A stretch of DNA of 64,000 bases from Alicyclobacillus_A sp963788285 (GCA_963788285.1 CAWBGB010000005.1:1-64000); one strand, 5' to 3'. Counted from the first letter of the stretch, positions 19,088 to 29,056 are shown. Made by a program: numbers and translations. The notes: generated from the sequence alone by a model not told the origin.

Positions 19088-20242
19088 ATGAACATTCACG
19101 AGTATCAAGCGAAGTCGGTACTCGCCAAGTACGGCGTCGCAGTGCCGGCCGGGAAAGTGGCGTTCACCGTCGAAGAAGCCATCGAGGCCGCGAAGGAACT
19201 TGGTGGAAAAGGGGTCGTCAAGGCCCAGATTCACGCTGGTGGCCGCGGCAAGGCCGGTGGCGTCAAGTTGGCCAAGTCGCTCGACGAAGTGGAACAGTAT
19301 GCAAAAGACTTGCTCGGTAAAACGCTAGTCACGCATCAGACAGGCCCTCAAGGCAAAGTTGTGAAACGTCTGTTGATTGAACAACTGACTAATATCGAAA
19401 AAGAGTATTACATCGGTGTCGTCGTGGATCGTGCCAGTGGGCGCGTCGTTATGATGGCGTCTGAAGAGGGCGGTATGGAAATCGAGGAAGTGGCGGCAAA
19501 GACGCCGGAGAAGATCTTCCGTGAAACCATTGATCCTGCCGTTGGACTGCTTCCGTTCCAAGCGCGTAAGCTCGCATATTCCATCCATATTCCACGGGAG
19601 CTCGTCAACAAGGCAGTCGCATTCATGACAGCTCTGTACAATTGCTTCGTGGACAAGGACTGCTCCGTGGCGGAAATCAATCCGTTGGTCATCACCAAAG
19701 AAGGCGACGTGATGGCTCTGGATGCGAAACTGAACTTCGATGACAACGCGCTCTATCGCCACCCTGATATTCAGGAATTGCGCGACTTTGACGAAGAAGA
19801 TCCGAAGGAAATTGAGGCGTCCAAGTTCGGCTTGAATTACATCGCGCTCGACGGCAACATTGGTTGCATGGTCAACGGAGCTGGTCTGGCGATGGCGACC
19901 ATGGACACCATCAAGTACTACGGCGGATCGCCTGCAAACTTCTTGGACGTTGGCGGCGGGGCCAATCAGGATCAAATCCGCGAAGCCTTCAAAATCATCC
20001 TGTCCGATGAAAACGTCAAAGGGATCTTGGTCAATATTTTTGGCGGCATCATGAAGTGCGATGTCATCGCCAACGGCGTCGTTGCGGCAGCCAAGGAAAT
20101 CGAGCTCGACAAGCCGCTCGTCGTCCGCTTGGAAGGTACGAACGTGGAACTCGGCAAGAAGATTTTGAACGAATCGGGATTGAACATCGTAGCAGCAGAC
20201 TCACTCGCCGATGCGGCGCAACGCATTGTGGCGCTGGTTTGA
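19088..20242 (+). CDS. sucC: Succinyl-CoA synthetase (ADP-forming) beta subunit
   Basis: A 384-residue subunit that, with SucD, converts succinyl-CoA plus ADP to succinate, CoA and ATP in the TCA cycle. The N-terminal ATP-grasp domain begins MNIHEYQAKSVLAKYG and includes KAQIHAGGRGKAGGVK and AEINPLVIT. The C-terminal CoA-ligase domain contains NGAGLAMATMDTIKYYGG and NIFGGIMKCDVIANG. ATG 19088 follows GGGAGGA; the frame open back to 19001 is leader. The spacing of 15 nt to sucD shows an operon. Confidence 0.97.
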   Translation: MNIHEYQAKSVLAKYGVAVPAGKVAFTVEEAIEAAKELGGKGVVKAQIHAGGRGKAGGVKLAKSLDEVEQYAKDLLGKTLVTHQTGPQGKVVKRLLIEQLTNIEKEYYIGVVVDRASGRVVMMASEEGGMEIEEVAAKTPEKIFRETIDPAVGLLPFQARKLAYSIHIPRELVNKAVAFMTALYNCFVDKDCSVAEINPLVITKEGDVMALDAKLNFDDNALYRHPDIQELRDFDEEDPKEIEASKFGLNYIALDGNIGCMVNGAGLAMATMDTIKYYGGSPANFLDVGGGANQDQIREAFKIILSDENVKGILVNIFGGIMKCDVIANGVVAAAKEIELDKPLVVRLEGTNVELGKKILNESGLNIVAADSLADAAQRIVALV

Positions 20243-20257
20243 GGAGGGACCATAGCG

Positions 20258-21160
20258 ATGAGTATTCTGGTTAACAAAGATACACGTGTCATTACACAGA
20301 ACATCACTGGCAAAACAGGATCGTTTCACTTGAAGCAGTGTTTGGAATACGGTACGAAGATGGTGGGGGGCACGGCTCCTGGAAAAGGCGGTACCACCAT
20401 CGAAGGTCTGCCCGTTTTTGACACAGTCGCAGAAGCGGTTCGTGAGACTGGCGCTAATGCTTCCGTGATTTACGTTCCGCCCGCAGGGGCTGCGGACGCG
20501 ATTATGGAAGCGGTCGACGCGGAATTGGATCTCGTCATCTGCATCACTGAAGGGATTCCAGTGCTCGACATGATTAAGGTCAAGCGCTACATGGAAGGCC
20601 GTCATACACGCTTGATTGGCCCGAACTGCCCAGGTGTCATCACCCCAGGAGAATGCAAAATTGGGATCATGCCGGGTTATATTTTCACTCCTGGTAAAGT
20701 TGGCGTCGTGTCGCGTAGCGGTACCTTGACGTATGAAGCGGCTTATCAATTAAGTGTTCGCAACATCGGCCAATCTACGGCTGTCGGCATTGGTGGCGAC
20801 CCTGTGAAAGGCACGGAGTTTATCGAGGTTCTGAAAATGTTCAACGAAGACCCGGATACAGAGGCAATCGTCATGATTGGTGAAATCGGTGGCACCGCCG
20901 AAGAGGAAGCGGCGCAGTGGATTCGCGACAACATGAAGAAGCCAGTTGTGGGCTTTATCGCGGGTGCTACGGCACCTCCGGGACGCCGCATGGGACACGC
21001 TGGCGCCATTGTCTCTGGCGGTAGCGGCACGGCGGAATCGAAGATCAAGACGATGGAAGCGTGCGGAATTCGTGTGGCACCGACGCCGTCCGAAATCGGT
21101 GCAACGTTGGCACAAGTGCTCGAAGAGCGCGGCTTGTTGGAACGATGCCTCGTAAAATAA
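20258..21160 (+). CDS. sucD: Succinyl-CoA synthetase alpha subunit
   Basis: A 300-residue partner of SucC. The Rossmann CoA-binding domain starts MSILVNKDTRVITQNITGKT. The active-site His that is phosphorylated during catalysis lies in RMGHAGAIVSGGSGTAESK. IGGDPVKGTEF and MIGEIGGTAEEEAA are also characteristic. It is preceded by GAGGAGG and followed by a strong terminator. The sucCD pair upstream of dprA-topA is the usual Bacillales order. Confidence 0.97.
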   Translation: MSILVNKDTRVITQNITGKTGSFHLKQCLEYGTKMVGGTAPGKGGTTIEGLPVFDTVAEAVRETGANASVIYVPPAGAADAIMEAVDAELDLVICITEGIPVLDMIKVKRYMEGRHTRLIGPNCPGVITPGECKIGIMPGYIFTPGKVGVVSRSGTLTYEAAYQLSVRNIGQSTAVGIGGDPVKGTEFIEVLKMFNEDPDTEAIVMIGEIGGTAEEEAAQWIRDNMKKPVVGFIAGATAPPGRRMGHAGAIVSGGSGTAESKIKTMEACGIRVAPTPSEIGATLAQVLEERGLLERCLVK

Positions 21161-21213
21161 CTGCCGTTGCCGCGTATCAGCCTTCTATGAGATGGATAGA
21201 CGTGTGACAAGTC

Positions 21214-21256
21214 ACTTCCCATATCACGTGCAACGTGGTATGGGAAGTTTTGTTTT
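21214..21256 (+). terminator. Rho-independent terminator after sucD
   Basis: A 15-bp stem (ACTTCCCATATCACG with CGTGGTATGGGAAGT, one G-T pair) around a 5-nt loop is followed by TTTGTTTTG. Confidence 0.9.
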
Positions 21257-21403
21257 GCACGGAGGAAGTGAGTGAAAGCGTGTATCGGTTTTCGACTTCT
21301 TCTTCGCGTCATAGAGCCCGTCGTCCACCACGAGCTATGATTCGTGTGTGACGTCGAGCGACAGTCACGTCGGAATGGAATCGAGAATAGGAGGGTTCCG
21401 TCG

Positions 21404-22499
21404 GTGCGGGTGTCTTCTCAGGATGCGGAAAAACGTGCGTATCTGGTGGCCTTGGCGGCTGATCCCAGATTGGAGCCTGCGACCATGAAGCGCATGTTAA
21501 ACTTGTTTGGCAGTGCAGTTGCGATTTCGACGGCAAATCCCACGGAGTGGACCTCAGCCTGTAACGTACAGGATGTCACCGTAAGAAACCTTCTTTCATG
21601 GCGGTGGCGCTGCAACCCGCTGCATGAATCCTGTCTTCGTGACTCGGACATTCACTGTATCGTGCAAGGCGATGCAGCATACCCTACCGCTTTATTTGAC
21701 TTAGCTGATCCGCCCATCGTCTTGTTTACTAGAGGTGAACTGCATTCGTTTACAGAAAGTTCGTATTTTAGGAATGCGGTGTATGCCCGCATATGGGCGG
21801 GAGGCCGCACAATGGATTGCGCGTCGCACAGGTACAACGTGGTTTCAGGGATCGCAGAAGGCATCGACTGGGTGGCATACAAAGGTGCTCTCGCGGTTGG
21901 TGGAAAAACCACGGCGATTTTAGGGCGCGGCGTCAATGTCTGCTATCCCAAACACCACTTGCGACTGCATGCGCAAATTCTCGAATCCGGCGGTCTCATT
22001 TCAGGGAGTACCCGCCGGCTGATCCCCTAGCGAGACACCGACTTCCTCAGCGCAACCGATTGATTGCTGCGCTTTCCAAGACTCTCATTATTGTTAAGGC
22101 AGGGGAGAAGAGTGGAGCTTTACATACGAAGGATGTAGCACTGGATTAGGGCGAGACGTCTACGTTGTACCTGGCACCATCAGGGCCTCCTTGCATCCTG
22201 GGCCCAACCGCCTCTTGCAGCAGGGGCCAACGTATTGTTGGGTCTCATGGATTTTCTGGCGGAACAAGGGATGTCATCCTCCACGGAGAACGGTGGCATC
22301 CCAGAACGATGGCGTGAACTGTATGATAACCTAGTGACCGAAGGCGGATTCACTTGGCGCTCGAGATGACACGACCCATCAACGAGGTATATGCCGGGTC
22401 GCTTGAATTGGAACTGGCGGGCTCGGTAGAACGTCAAACCAGTGGCACATATGTACGTAAGGCGTTGACCCACGGTTTGCAAAAGAAAAGTGTCTGGTG
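21404..22499 (+). pseudogene. dprA: Decayed DprA/Smf DNA-processing protein
   Basis: The original start survives: AGGAGGG 8 nt before GTG 21404. The first frame reads a helical N-terminal region and AYPTALFDLADPPIVLFTRG. The Rossmann start (normally VAIVG-R) is garbled, then VVSGIAEGIDWVAYKGALA and AILGRGVNVCYPKHH are recognisable. A frameshift near 22015 moves to QRNRLIAALSKTLIIVKAGE with KSGALHTKDVAL, then a stop. Later GRDVYVVPGTI and, at 22380-22499, SLELELAGSVERQTSGTYVR represent the C-terminal winged helix. DprA loads RecA on incoming single strands in transformation. Several shifts and stops make it non-functional. Confidence 0.88.
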
Positions 22500-22660
22500 A
22501 TAATATTTGTAGAACGCGGGGGTGCTGACAAACAAATCCGTCGTCGGAGCAGCCAGTGGGTAACCATTTTTTATATTGGACAAACGCAAAAGAAAGTCGC
22601 AGGTTGAGCATACAGTGTAGTGGTTGGCTGCAGGGCATGTGAACATAGGGAGGTAACACT

Positions 22661-24775
22661 TTGTCCGAGTACTTAGTCATCGTGGAGTCGCCCGCGAAAG
22701 CAAAGACCATAGGGAAGTACCTGGGGAAGAAATACACGGTAAAGGCGTCGATGGGCCACGTCCGCGATTTACCCAAGAGTCAACTCGGCGTTGATGTAGA
22801 GAGACATTTTGAACCGAAGTACATCACCATCCGCGGCAAGGGAGACGTTATCAAATCCTTGCGCGATGCTCGCAAAAAGGCGAAAAAAGTGTTTCTGGCG
22901 GCCGACCCTGACCGCGAAGGCGAAGCCATCGCGTGGCACTTGGCGACTTTGCTCGACGTGAACCAGGATGAGGCCTGCCGTGTAGTGTTTCATGAAATCA
23001 CGAAGGACGCAGTACGCGACGCGTTTGATCAGCCACGCAAATTGAACTACCACCTCATCAACGCGCAGCAGACGCGTCGAATTCTAGATAGACTCGTGGG
23101 ATATCGACTCAGTCCGTTGCTGTGGCGCAAGGTGAAGAAGGGATTGTCTGCAGGACGCGTGCAATCCGTCGCTGTGCGACTCATTGTGGATCGTGAACGG
23201 GAGATTCGAGCGTTTGAACCACAAGAATACTGGACTGTTGATGCGCAGTTCCAAGTGCCGGAGGGAAAGTTTAAGGCCCGGTTCTACGGCTACGATGACA
23301 CTAAGACAGAGTTGCCAGACAGGTCGGCAGTGGATGCGCTGCTCAAAAAAATTGACGGTCAACCTTTTGCTGTCGAGCGTGTGAAGCGCAGTGAGCGACG
23401 CCGCAATCCAAGTCCGCCGTTTACCACGAGTAGCTTGCAGCAGGAGGCTGCGCGGAAACTTGGATTTCGCGCGTCGAAGACAATGTCTGTCGCGCAACAG
23501 CTGTACGAAGGATTAGATGTGGGCGCAGAAGGCAGCGTCGGTCTCATCACGTACATGCGTACCGACTCCACACGAATTGCAGAGACTGCCCAAACGGAGG
23601 CACGGCAGTTTATTACCGAGCGCTACGGGGCGAACTACGTTCCAAAGGAAGCCAGACAGTTTAGTACCAAAAACAACGCTCAGGACGCGCACGAAGGCAT
23701 TCGACCGACATCCGTCCTGCGCACTCCGGAAGCCATCAAGGAACACTTATCCAGAGATCAATATCGACTGTATAAGTTGATCTGGGAGCGCTTTGTGGCG
23801 AGCCAAATGGCACATGCCGTTCTCGATACGACAACGGTGGATATCTCGGCGAACGGCGCCTGGTTTCGGGCGACCGGGTCCATTGTCAAGTTTCCTGGAT
23901 TTATGGCCGTATACACGGAGGGTACAGATGATCAATCGTCGGAAGATCAAGATAGAAAGTTGCTTCCCCCCGTTGCAGATGGGCAAGTTTTGCCGGAGCC
24001 GGAAATTGTCCCGGAACAGCATTTCACGGAGCCTCCACCGCGGTACAGCGAGTCTAGTCTGGTGAAAACAATGGAAGAATTGGGCATTGGACGCCCCAGT
24101 ACATATGCGCCCACCATGGAAACCATTCTCAAGCGCGGATACGTCGTCCTGGACCAAAAGCGTTTCTTTCCCACCGAACTTGGGGAGATTGTGGTCGATC
24201 TATTGGTTCAGAACTTTCGTCAGCTGATTGACGTGGATTTTACGGCACATCTGGAGAAACAGCTGGATTTGATTGAGGAAGGAAAAACGGATTGGGTGCA
24301 ACTTCTCGAAGAATTCAACAGAGAGTTAGAGGCGGATCTCGAGAAGGCGGAAGCGACGTTGGAGCACGTTCAAATCGTAGACGAAGAGTCGGACGTGGTC
24401 TGTGAAAAGTGCGGGCGCAAAATGGTGTACAAACACGGGCGCTACGGCAAATTTTTGGCGTGTCCCGGATTTCCTGAGTGCCGGAATACAAAGCCCATTG
24501 TGAAAGAAGTTGGCGTGGATTGCCCCATCTGCAGTAAACCGCTAGTGGAACGTAGAGGAAAGCGGAAAGTGTTTTTCGGTTGCAGTGGTTATCCAGATTG
24601 CGAATATGTCCTGTGGGATAGGCCCACTGGGGCGTTGTGTCCCGTTTGTCACCATCCAATGGTGGAAAAGAAGTCGAAAGGCGGGGCCAAGTTGATCTGT
24701 AGCAACGAATCGGCTCATCAAGATGCCGCTGCGCCAGAACGAAGTAAAGAAAGAAAGAACAAGAAACTTTCGTAA
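22661..24775 (+). CDS. topA: DNA topoisomerase I (type IA)
   Basis: A 704-residue enzyme that relaxes negative supercoils. The Toprim domain begins YLVIVESPAKAKTIGKYLG and includes AADPDREGEAIAWHL. The active-site Tyr lies in LITYMRTDSTRI. The C-terminal tail has zinc-finger units CEKCGRKMVYKHGRYGKF and CPICSKPLVERRGKRKVFFG, each completed by a second pair of Cys. A third unit (CPVCHHPM) keeps only three Cys plus a His, so it may be degenerate. TTG 22661 is preceded by GGGAGGT. It lies directly after the dprA remnant, as in relatives. Confidence 0.97.
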   Translation: MSEYLVIVESPAKAKTIGKYLGKKYTVKASMGHVRDLPKSQLGVDVERHFEPKYITIRGKGDVIKSLRDARKKAKKVFLAADPDREGEAIAWHLATLLDVNQDEACRVVFHEITKDAVRDAFDQPRKLNYHLINAQQTRRILDRLVGYRLSPLLWRKVKKGLSAGRVQSVAVRLIVDREREIRAFEPQEYWTVDAQFQVPEGKFKARFYGYDDTKTELPDRSAVDALLKKIDGQPFAVERVKRSERRRNPSPPFTTSSLQQEAARKLGFRASKTMSVAQQLYEGLDVGAEGSVGLITYMRTDSTRIAETAQTEARQFITERYGANYVPKEARQFSTKNNAQDAHEGIRPTSVLRTPEAIKEHLSRDQYRLYKLIWERFVASQMAHAVLDTTTVDISANGAWFRATGSIVKFPGFMAVYTEGTDDQSSEDQDRKLLPPVADGQVLPEPEIVPEQHFTEPPPRYSESSLVKTMEELGIGRPSTYAPTMETILKRGYVVLDQKRFFPTELGEIVVDLLVQNFRQLIDVDFTAHLEKQLDLIEEGKTDWVQLLEEFNRELEADLEKAEATLEHVQIVDEESDVVCEKCGRKMVYKHGRYGKFLACPGFPECRNTKPIVKEVGVDCPICSKPLVERRGKRKVFFGCSGYPDCEYVLWDRPTGALCPVCHHPMVEKKSKGGAKLICSNESAHQDAAAPERSKERKNKKLS

Positions 24776-24789
24776 GGAGGTGGTTATGC

Positions 24790-26097
24790 TTGAAGGTCAC
24801 CGTGATAGGGGCGGGCTTGGCCGGTTCGGAGGCGGCTTGGCAAGTCGCTCGGCAAGGGATCCCAGTTCGGTTGTGTGAGATGCGGCCGAATCAACGCACA
24901 CCCGCTCATCACACGGCGCATTTTGCGGAACTGGTATGTAGCAACTCCCTCCGTGCAGCAGCGATTACGAATGCGGTGGGATTGTTGAAGGAAGAGATGA
25001 GGCGACTGGACTCACTCGTAATCCGGTCTGCAGATGAAAACGCTGTACCTGCTGGTGGGGCGTTGGCTGTAGATAGAGAAGGATTCTCTGGCGATATTAC
25101 GCGCGCCCTTGAAGAGCATCCGTTGGTGGAAGTTGTGCGTGAAGAGGTCACTCAGTTGCCGGATGAGGGGATTGTGATTGTCGCTACTGGACCGCTCACG
25201 TCCCCGGCTCTGTCTGAGTCCGTTCGGTCCTTTATCGGCGGAGAATACCTGTACTTCTACGACGCGGCTGCCCCCATCGTCACCAAGGAATCCGTCGATA
25301 TGGATAAAGTGTATCTGGCGTCGCGATACAACAAGGGCGAAGCAGCCTACTTAAATTGCCCGATGGACGAGGATGAGTTCGAGGCGTTCTACCAAGCCCT
25401 GGTGACTGCGGAGACGGCACCTTTACATGACTTCGAGGAGGAAAAGTACTTTGAAGGGTGTATGCCCATCGAGGTCATGGCTGCTCGCGGTCCAAAGACC
25501 TTGCTGTTTGGCCCTATGAAGCCGGTTGGACTTGTCAATCCCCGCACTGGAAAACGTCCGTACGCGGTGGTTCAGCTCCGTCAGGACAACGCGGCCGCGA
25601 CGCTGTTCAACCTCGTGGGGTTTCAGACGCATCTAAAGTGGGGTGAGCAAGCGCGAGTATTTCGAATGATCCCGGGGCTTGAAAACGCCGAGTTTGTCCG
25701 TTATGGCGTCATGCACCGGAATACGTATATCAATAGTCCTACAGCGCTGTTGCCAACGTACCAGGCGAAACGGCGGGAATCGCTGTTTTTTGCCGGCCAG
25801 ATTACCGGAGTTGAGGGTTATGTGGAATCTGCGGCCGCCGGATTGTTGGCAGGTTTGAATGCCGGACGACTCGTTCGCGGTCTGCCCCCAGTCGTGTTGC
25901 CACCGACCACTGCGATGGGGAGCTTGGCGTACTACATCACGCACACGGACAAGGACAACTTCCAGCCAATGAACGCGACCTTCGGGCTGATGCCACCGTT
26001 GCCAGAGCGGATTCGAGACAAGCGAGAGCGGGCGCAGAAAATGGCCGACCGGGCCTTGGCGGAGCTCGCGGCCGCAATGGAGGAATTTGGACTGTGA
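24790..26097 (+). CDS. trmFO: tRNA m5U54 methyltransferase, folate/FAD-dependent
   Basis: A 435-residue flavoprotein that methylates U54 in the T loop using methylene-tetrahydrofolate. The FAD-binding GAGLAGSEAAW motif is at the N-terminus. CSNSLR and EGCMPIEVMA carry the two Cys implicated in catalysis in the family. RPYAVVQLRQDNA, FAGQITGVEGYVESAA and GSLAYYITH are also typical. The TTG start follows AAGGAGGTGG, which overlaps the topA stop. It is in an operon with topA, xerC and hslVU. Confidence 0.96.
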   Translation: MKVTVIGAGLAGSEAAWQVARQGIPVRLCEMRPNQRTPAHHTAHFAELVCSNSLRAAAITNAVGLLKEEMRRLDSLVIRSADENAVPAGGALAVDREGFSGDITRALEEHPLVEVVREEVTQLPDEGIVIVATGPLTSPALSESVRSFIGGEYLYFYDAAAPIVTKESVDMDKVYLASRYNKGEAAYLNCPMDEDEFEAFYQALVTAETAPLHDFEEEKYFEGCMPIEVMAARGPKTLLFGPMKPVGLVNPRTGKRPYAVVQLRQDNAAATLFNLVGFQTHLKWGEQARVFRMIPGLENAEFVRYGVMHRNTYINSPTALLPTYQAKRRESLFFAGQITGVEGYVESAAAGLLAGLNAGRLVRGLPPVVLPPTTAMGSLAYYITHTDKDNFQPMNATFGLMPPLPERIRDKRERAQKMADRALAELAAAMEEFGL

Positions 26098-27023
26098 CAA
26101 CGGCTACGCCACTGGATACTTGTATCGAGATGTTCCTGGCGTCGCGAAGGGTGGGTCGCGGGGGATCTCCGCGAACCATTGAGGCGTATCGCAGAGATTT
26201 GCGCGCTCTCTCTCAGTTTCTACGCGCACAGGGCATTGTCCACGTGCAAGACGTCCGTGTGGTACACCTGCGTTCCATGCTCGCAGAAGAAGTCCGACGT
26301 GGCATGGCGAAAACGTCGATTGCTCGTCGTTTGTCCTGTTATCGGACCTTTTTTGATTACTTGGCGAAGGAAGGATACGTTGAGCACAACCTGGCGCGGT
26401 TGCTGTCGATGCCCAAGCTTGACAAGAAGGTGCCAGAGTTCTACTACCAGGAAGAAATGAAGGCATTGTTGGAGAACATTCGCGGCAGCGACTTGTGGTC
26501 TCTGCGTGACCGGGCGTTGTTAGAGTTCATCTACGCCACGGGGGTTCGTGTCAGTGAATGTGTTGCGCTGGATGTGGATGACGTAGACTTGCAAGAGGGA
26601 GGAGCGTTGGTGTTCGGTAAAGGCGGCAAGGAACGTTATGTCATTGTTGGCCAGGTGGCCGTGGACAGTTTGCGCAGGTATCTGCACCAGCGTTCCCTCG
26701 CTCAGTTTCGTCACCCAGCGTTGTTCATCAATCGACGTGGCGGGCGCTTGACAGACCGGAGTGTACGTCGAATCTTGGATAAGAGAATCCAGGAAATCGC
26801 GGGGCTCGGGCACATCAGTCCACACGCCCTACGCCACAGCTTTGCCACACATCTCCTCGACGGCGGCGCCGACTTGCGCGTCGTCCAAGAACTGTTGGGC
26901 CACGCCAGTTTGTCGTCTACGCAGATTTATACACACACGACTCGGGATCGACTTGTTCGCGTATACCAGTCCGCGCATCCCCGCGCGGCGTTCAAAACGC
27001 TATCAGATCACCACGATGAGTGA
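26094..27023 (+). CDS. xerC: Tyrosine recombinase XerC (CodV)
   Basis: A 309-residue site-specific recombinase that resolves chromosome dimers at dif with XerD. The N-terminal SAM-like domain (SPRTIEAYRRDLRALSQFL) is followed by the catalytic domain. It has Arg in ATGVRVSE, Lys in GKGGKERYV, HALRHSFATHLLDGG, and LLGHASLSSTQIYTH with the nucleophilic Tyr. GTG 26094 overlaps the trmFO stop by 4 nt. Its place between trmFO and hslV is the normal chromosomal xerC position and not that of a phage integrase. Confidence 0.95.
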   Translation: MTTATPLDTCIEMFLASRRVGRGGSPRTIEAYRRDLRALSQFLRAQGIVHVQDVRVVHLRSMLAEEVRRGMAKTSIARRLSCYRTFFDYLAKEGYVEHNLARLLSMPKLDKKVPEFYYQEEMKALLENIRGSDLWSLRDRALLEFIYATGVRVSECVALDVDDVDLQEGGALVFGKGGKERYVIVGQVAVDSLRRYLHQRSLAQFRHPALFINRRGGRLTDRSVRRILDKRIQEIAGLGHISPHALRHSFATHLLDGGADLRVVQELLGHASLSSTQIYTHTTRDRLVRVYQSAHPRAAFKTLSDHHDE

Positions 27024-27038
27024 GGAGGAGGTGCTCAC

Positions 27039-27584
27039 ATGACGCACCAGTTGCACGCCACCACGATTTTTGCAGTGCTCAAGGACGGAAAGGGCGCGAT
27101 GGCTGGAGATGGTCAAGTGACGCTCGGCAATTCCATGATTATGAAGCAAGGTGCCCGCAAGGTGCGGCGACTGTATCGGGGCGAGGTGATTGCTGGATTT
27201 GCCGGTTCCGTGGCGGACGCATTTACGCTGTTTGAAAAATTCGAAGGGAAACTGGACGAGTTTCACGGTAACATACAGCGGGCAGCGGTGGAACTGGCGA
27301 AAGAATGGCGATCCGACAAAGTGTTACACAAGCTGGAAGCGATGTTGATTGTCATGAATCGCCAGCATCTCTTCATTCTGTCTGGAACGGGCGAAGTGAT
27401 TGAACCTGATGACGGAATCTGCGCGATAGGATCGGGTGGTGCGTATGCACTGGCCGCAGGTCGCGCGCTCGCCCGCAACACATCGATGGCTCCTGCGGAG
27501 ATTGCCCAACAGGCCCTGGCCATTGCGTCTGAAATCTGCGTCTACACAAACGACCACATCGTGGTGGAGACGTTGGACGAGTAA
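27039..27584 (+). CDS. hslV: HslV/ClpQ protease subunit
   Basis: The 181-residue peptidase of the HslUV ATP-dependent protease. It carries the B. subtilis-type short N-terminal extension, MTHQLHATTIFAV, in place of MTTI directly. In B. subtilis ClpQ (CodW) the residue after Met is a Ser reported as the nucleophile; here it is Thr. The body GDGQVTLGNSMIMKQGARKV and GFAGSVADAFTLFEKFE is highly conserved. ATG 27039 follows GAGGAGG. The gene is cotranscribed with hslU. Confidence 0.96.
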   Translation: MTHQLHATTIFAVLKDGKGAMAGDGQVTLGNSMIMKQGARKVRRLYRGEVIAGFAGSVADAFTLFEKFEGKLDEFHGNIQRAAVELAKEWRSDKVLHKLEAMLIVMNRQHLFILSGTGEVIEPDDGICAIGSGGAYALAAGRALARNTSMAPAEIAQQALAIASEICVYTNDHIVVETLDE

Positions 27585-27636
27585 CGCTGCTCAATAACAT
27601 GTGTGCACGTCGCATTGTGATGAAAGGGTGAAGGAC

Positions 27637-29022
27637 ATGCCAGAGGCAAACTTGACGCCACGTCAGATTGTCGAAGAGTTGGACAAATATATTGTTGGAC
27701 AGAAGGCGGCCAAGCGCGCGGTTGCCATCGCATTGCGCAACCGAATGAGGCGCGCAAAGCTGCCACCGGAGTTGCAAGACGAAGTGACGCCGAAAAACAT
27801 TCTGATGATTGGCCCGACAGGTGTCGGTAAGACGGAAATTGCACGCCGGTTGAGCAAGCTGGTGGGCGCTCCGTTTTTGAAAGTAGAAGCGACGAAATTT
27901 ACGGAAGTTGGTTACGTTGGGCGGGACGTGGAGTCCATGGTTCGGGATTTGGTGGAGACCGCCGTTCGCATGGTGAAGGCCGAGCACGCAGAAAAGGTGA
28001 AGGCACAGGCGACAGAGCATGCAGAACAACGAATCGTCGAGGCGCTGGTCCCAGATCCGAACGCGAAGCATGCGAATCGCAACCCGTTCGAGTTCCTGTT
28101 TAGCGGCGGGCAGATGGGACGTACCGAAACAGGCCCTTCGGAGAGCATTCGCAGCGAACGGAAGCGGATTGCCCATCAATTGGCTATGGGCGAGCTGGAG
28201 GATCGGCTGATTGAGGTGGATGTCGAGGAGCAGCAGAGTGCCATGCTCGGATTTTTACCCGGAATGGGCCCGGAGGGCCTAGGGAACTTACAGGAGGCGC
28301 TCGGCAACCTTTTGCCGAAGCAGACGAAAAAGCGCAAAATGACGGTGCGCGAGGCTCGCAAGGTGCTGACGCAGGAGGAAGCGCAAAAGCTGATTGACAT
28401 GGATGCGGTCACCGCCGAAGCGGTTCATCGCGTGGAGAACCAGGGAATCATCTTCATCGACGAGATGGATAAAATTGCGGGCCGGGAAGCCAACAGTCGC
28501 GACGTGTCACGCGAGGGTGTACAGCGCGATATTCTTCCCATTGTCGAGGGGTCGACTGTCGTCACCAAGTATGGGGCGGTCAAAACGGACCATATCCTGT
28601 TTATTGGTGCAGGGGCGTTTCATATTGCGAAGCCGTCCGACTTAATTCCGGAGCTGCAGGGTCGCTTTCCAATTCGGGTGGAACTGGACAGCTTAACGCC
28701 GGACGATTTCGAACGCATTTTGAAAGAGCCGCAGCACGCTTTGCTCAAGCAGTACACGGCCTTGCTGGAGACAGAGGGAATCAAAGTCCGGTTTACGGAC
28801 GAGGCCATTCGCAAAATCGCCGAAATGGCTGAGCAGGTCAACCGAGAGACGGAAAACATCGGTGCCCGGCGCTTGCACACGCTTGTGGAGAAGGTGCTCG
28901 AGGATCTGTCGTTTGAAGCGCCCGATGTGCTGTTGGAGGAAGTCGTGATTACACCGGAATACGTGGACGACAAATTAAAGTCCATTGTCGTGAACAAAGA
29001 CCTGAGTCGCTTTATCCTATAG
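27637..29022 (+). CDS. hslU: HslU/ClpY ATPase subunit
   Basis: A 461-residue AAA+ unfoldase that feeds substrates to HslV. The N-terminal LTPRQIVEELDKYIVGQ is diagnostic. Walker A is GPTGVGKTE and Walker B IIFIDEMDKIA. An intermediate domain lies between about residues 110 and 240. The sensor segment includes ENIGARRLHTLVEKVLED, and the protein ends RFIL, the C-terminal tail that docks into HslV. ATG 27637 follows AAGGGTG; the open frame to 27601 has no site. A terminator follows, marking the end of the operon. Confidence 0.96.
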   Translation: MPEANLTPRQIVEELDKYIVGQKAAKRAVAIALRNRMRRAKLPPELQDEVTPKNILMIGPTGVGKTEIARRLSKLVGAPFLKVEATKFTEVGYVGRDVESMVRDLVETAVRMVKAEHAEKVKAQATEHAEQRIVEALVPDPNAKHANRNPFEFLFSGGQMGRTETGPSESIRSERKRIAHQLAMGELEDRLIEVDVEEQQSAMLGFLPGMGPEGLGNLQEALGNLLPKQTKKRKMTVREARKVLTQEEAQKLIDMDAVTAEAVHRVENQGIIFIDEMDKIAGREANSRDVSREGVQRDILPIVEGSTVVTKYGAVKTDHILFIGAGAFHIAKPSDLIPELQGRFPIRVELDSLTPDDFERILKEPQHALLKQYTALLETEGIKVRFTDEAIRKIAEMAEQVNRETENIGARRLHTLVEKVLEDLSFEAPDVLLEEVVITPEYVDDKLKSIVVNKDLSRFIL

Positions 29023-29056
29023 GGCGGGGCGACTAGACCTGAATATACTTCACTGC

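Noticed and set aside
26094..27023. Tyrosine recombinase as a phage or ICE integrase
   Set aside because: The gene is in the conserved topA-trmFO-xerC-hslVU operon with overlapping starts, so it is chromosomal XerC.
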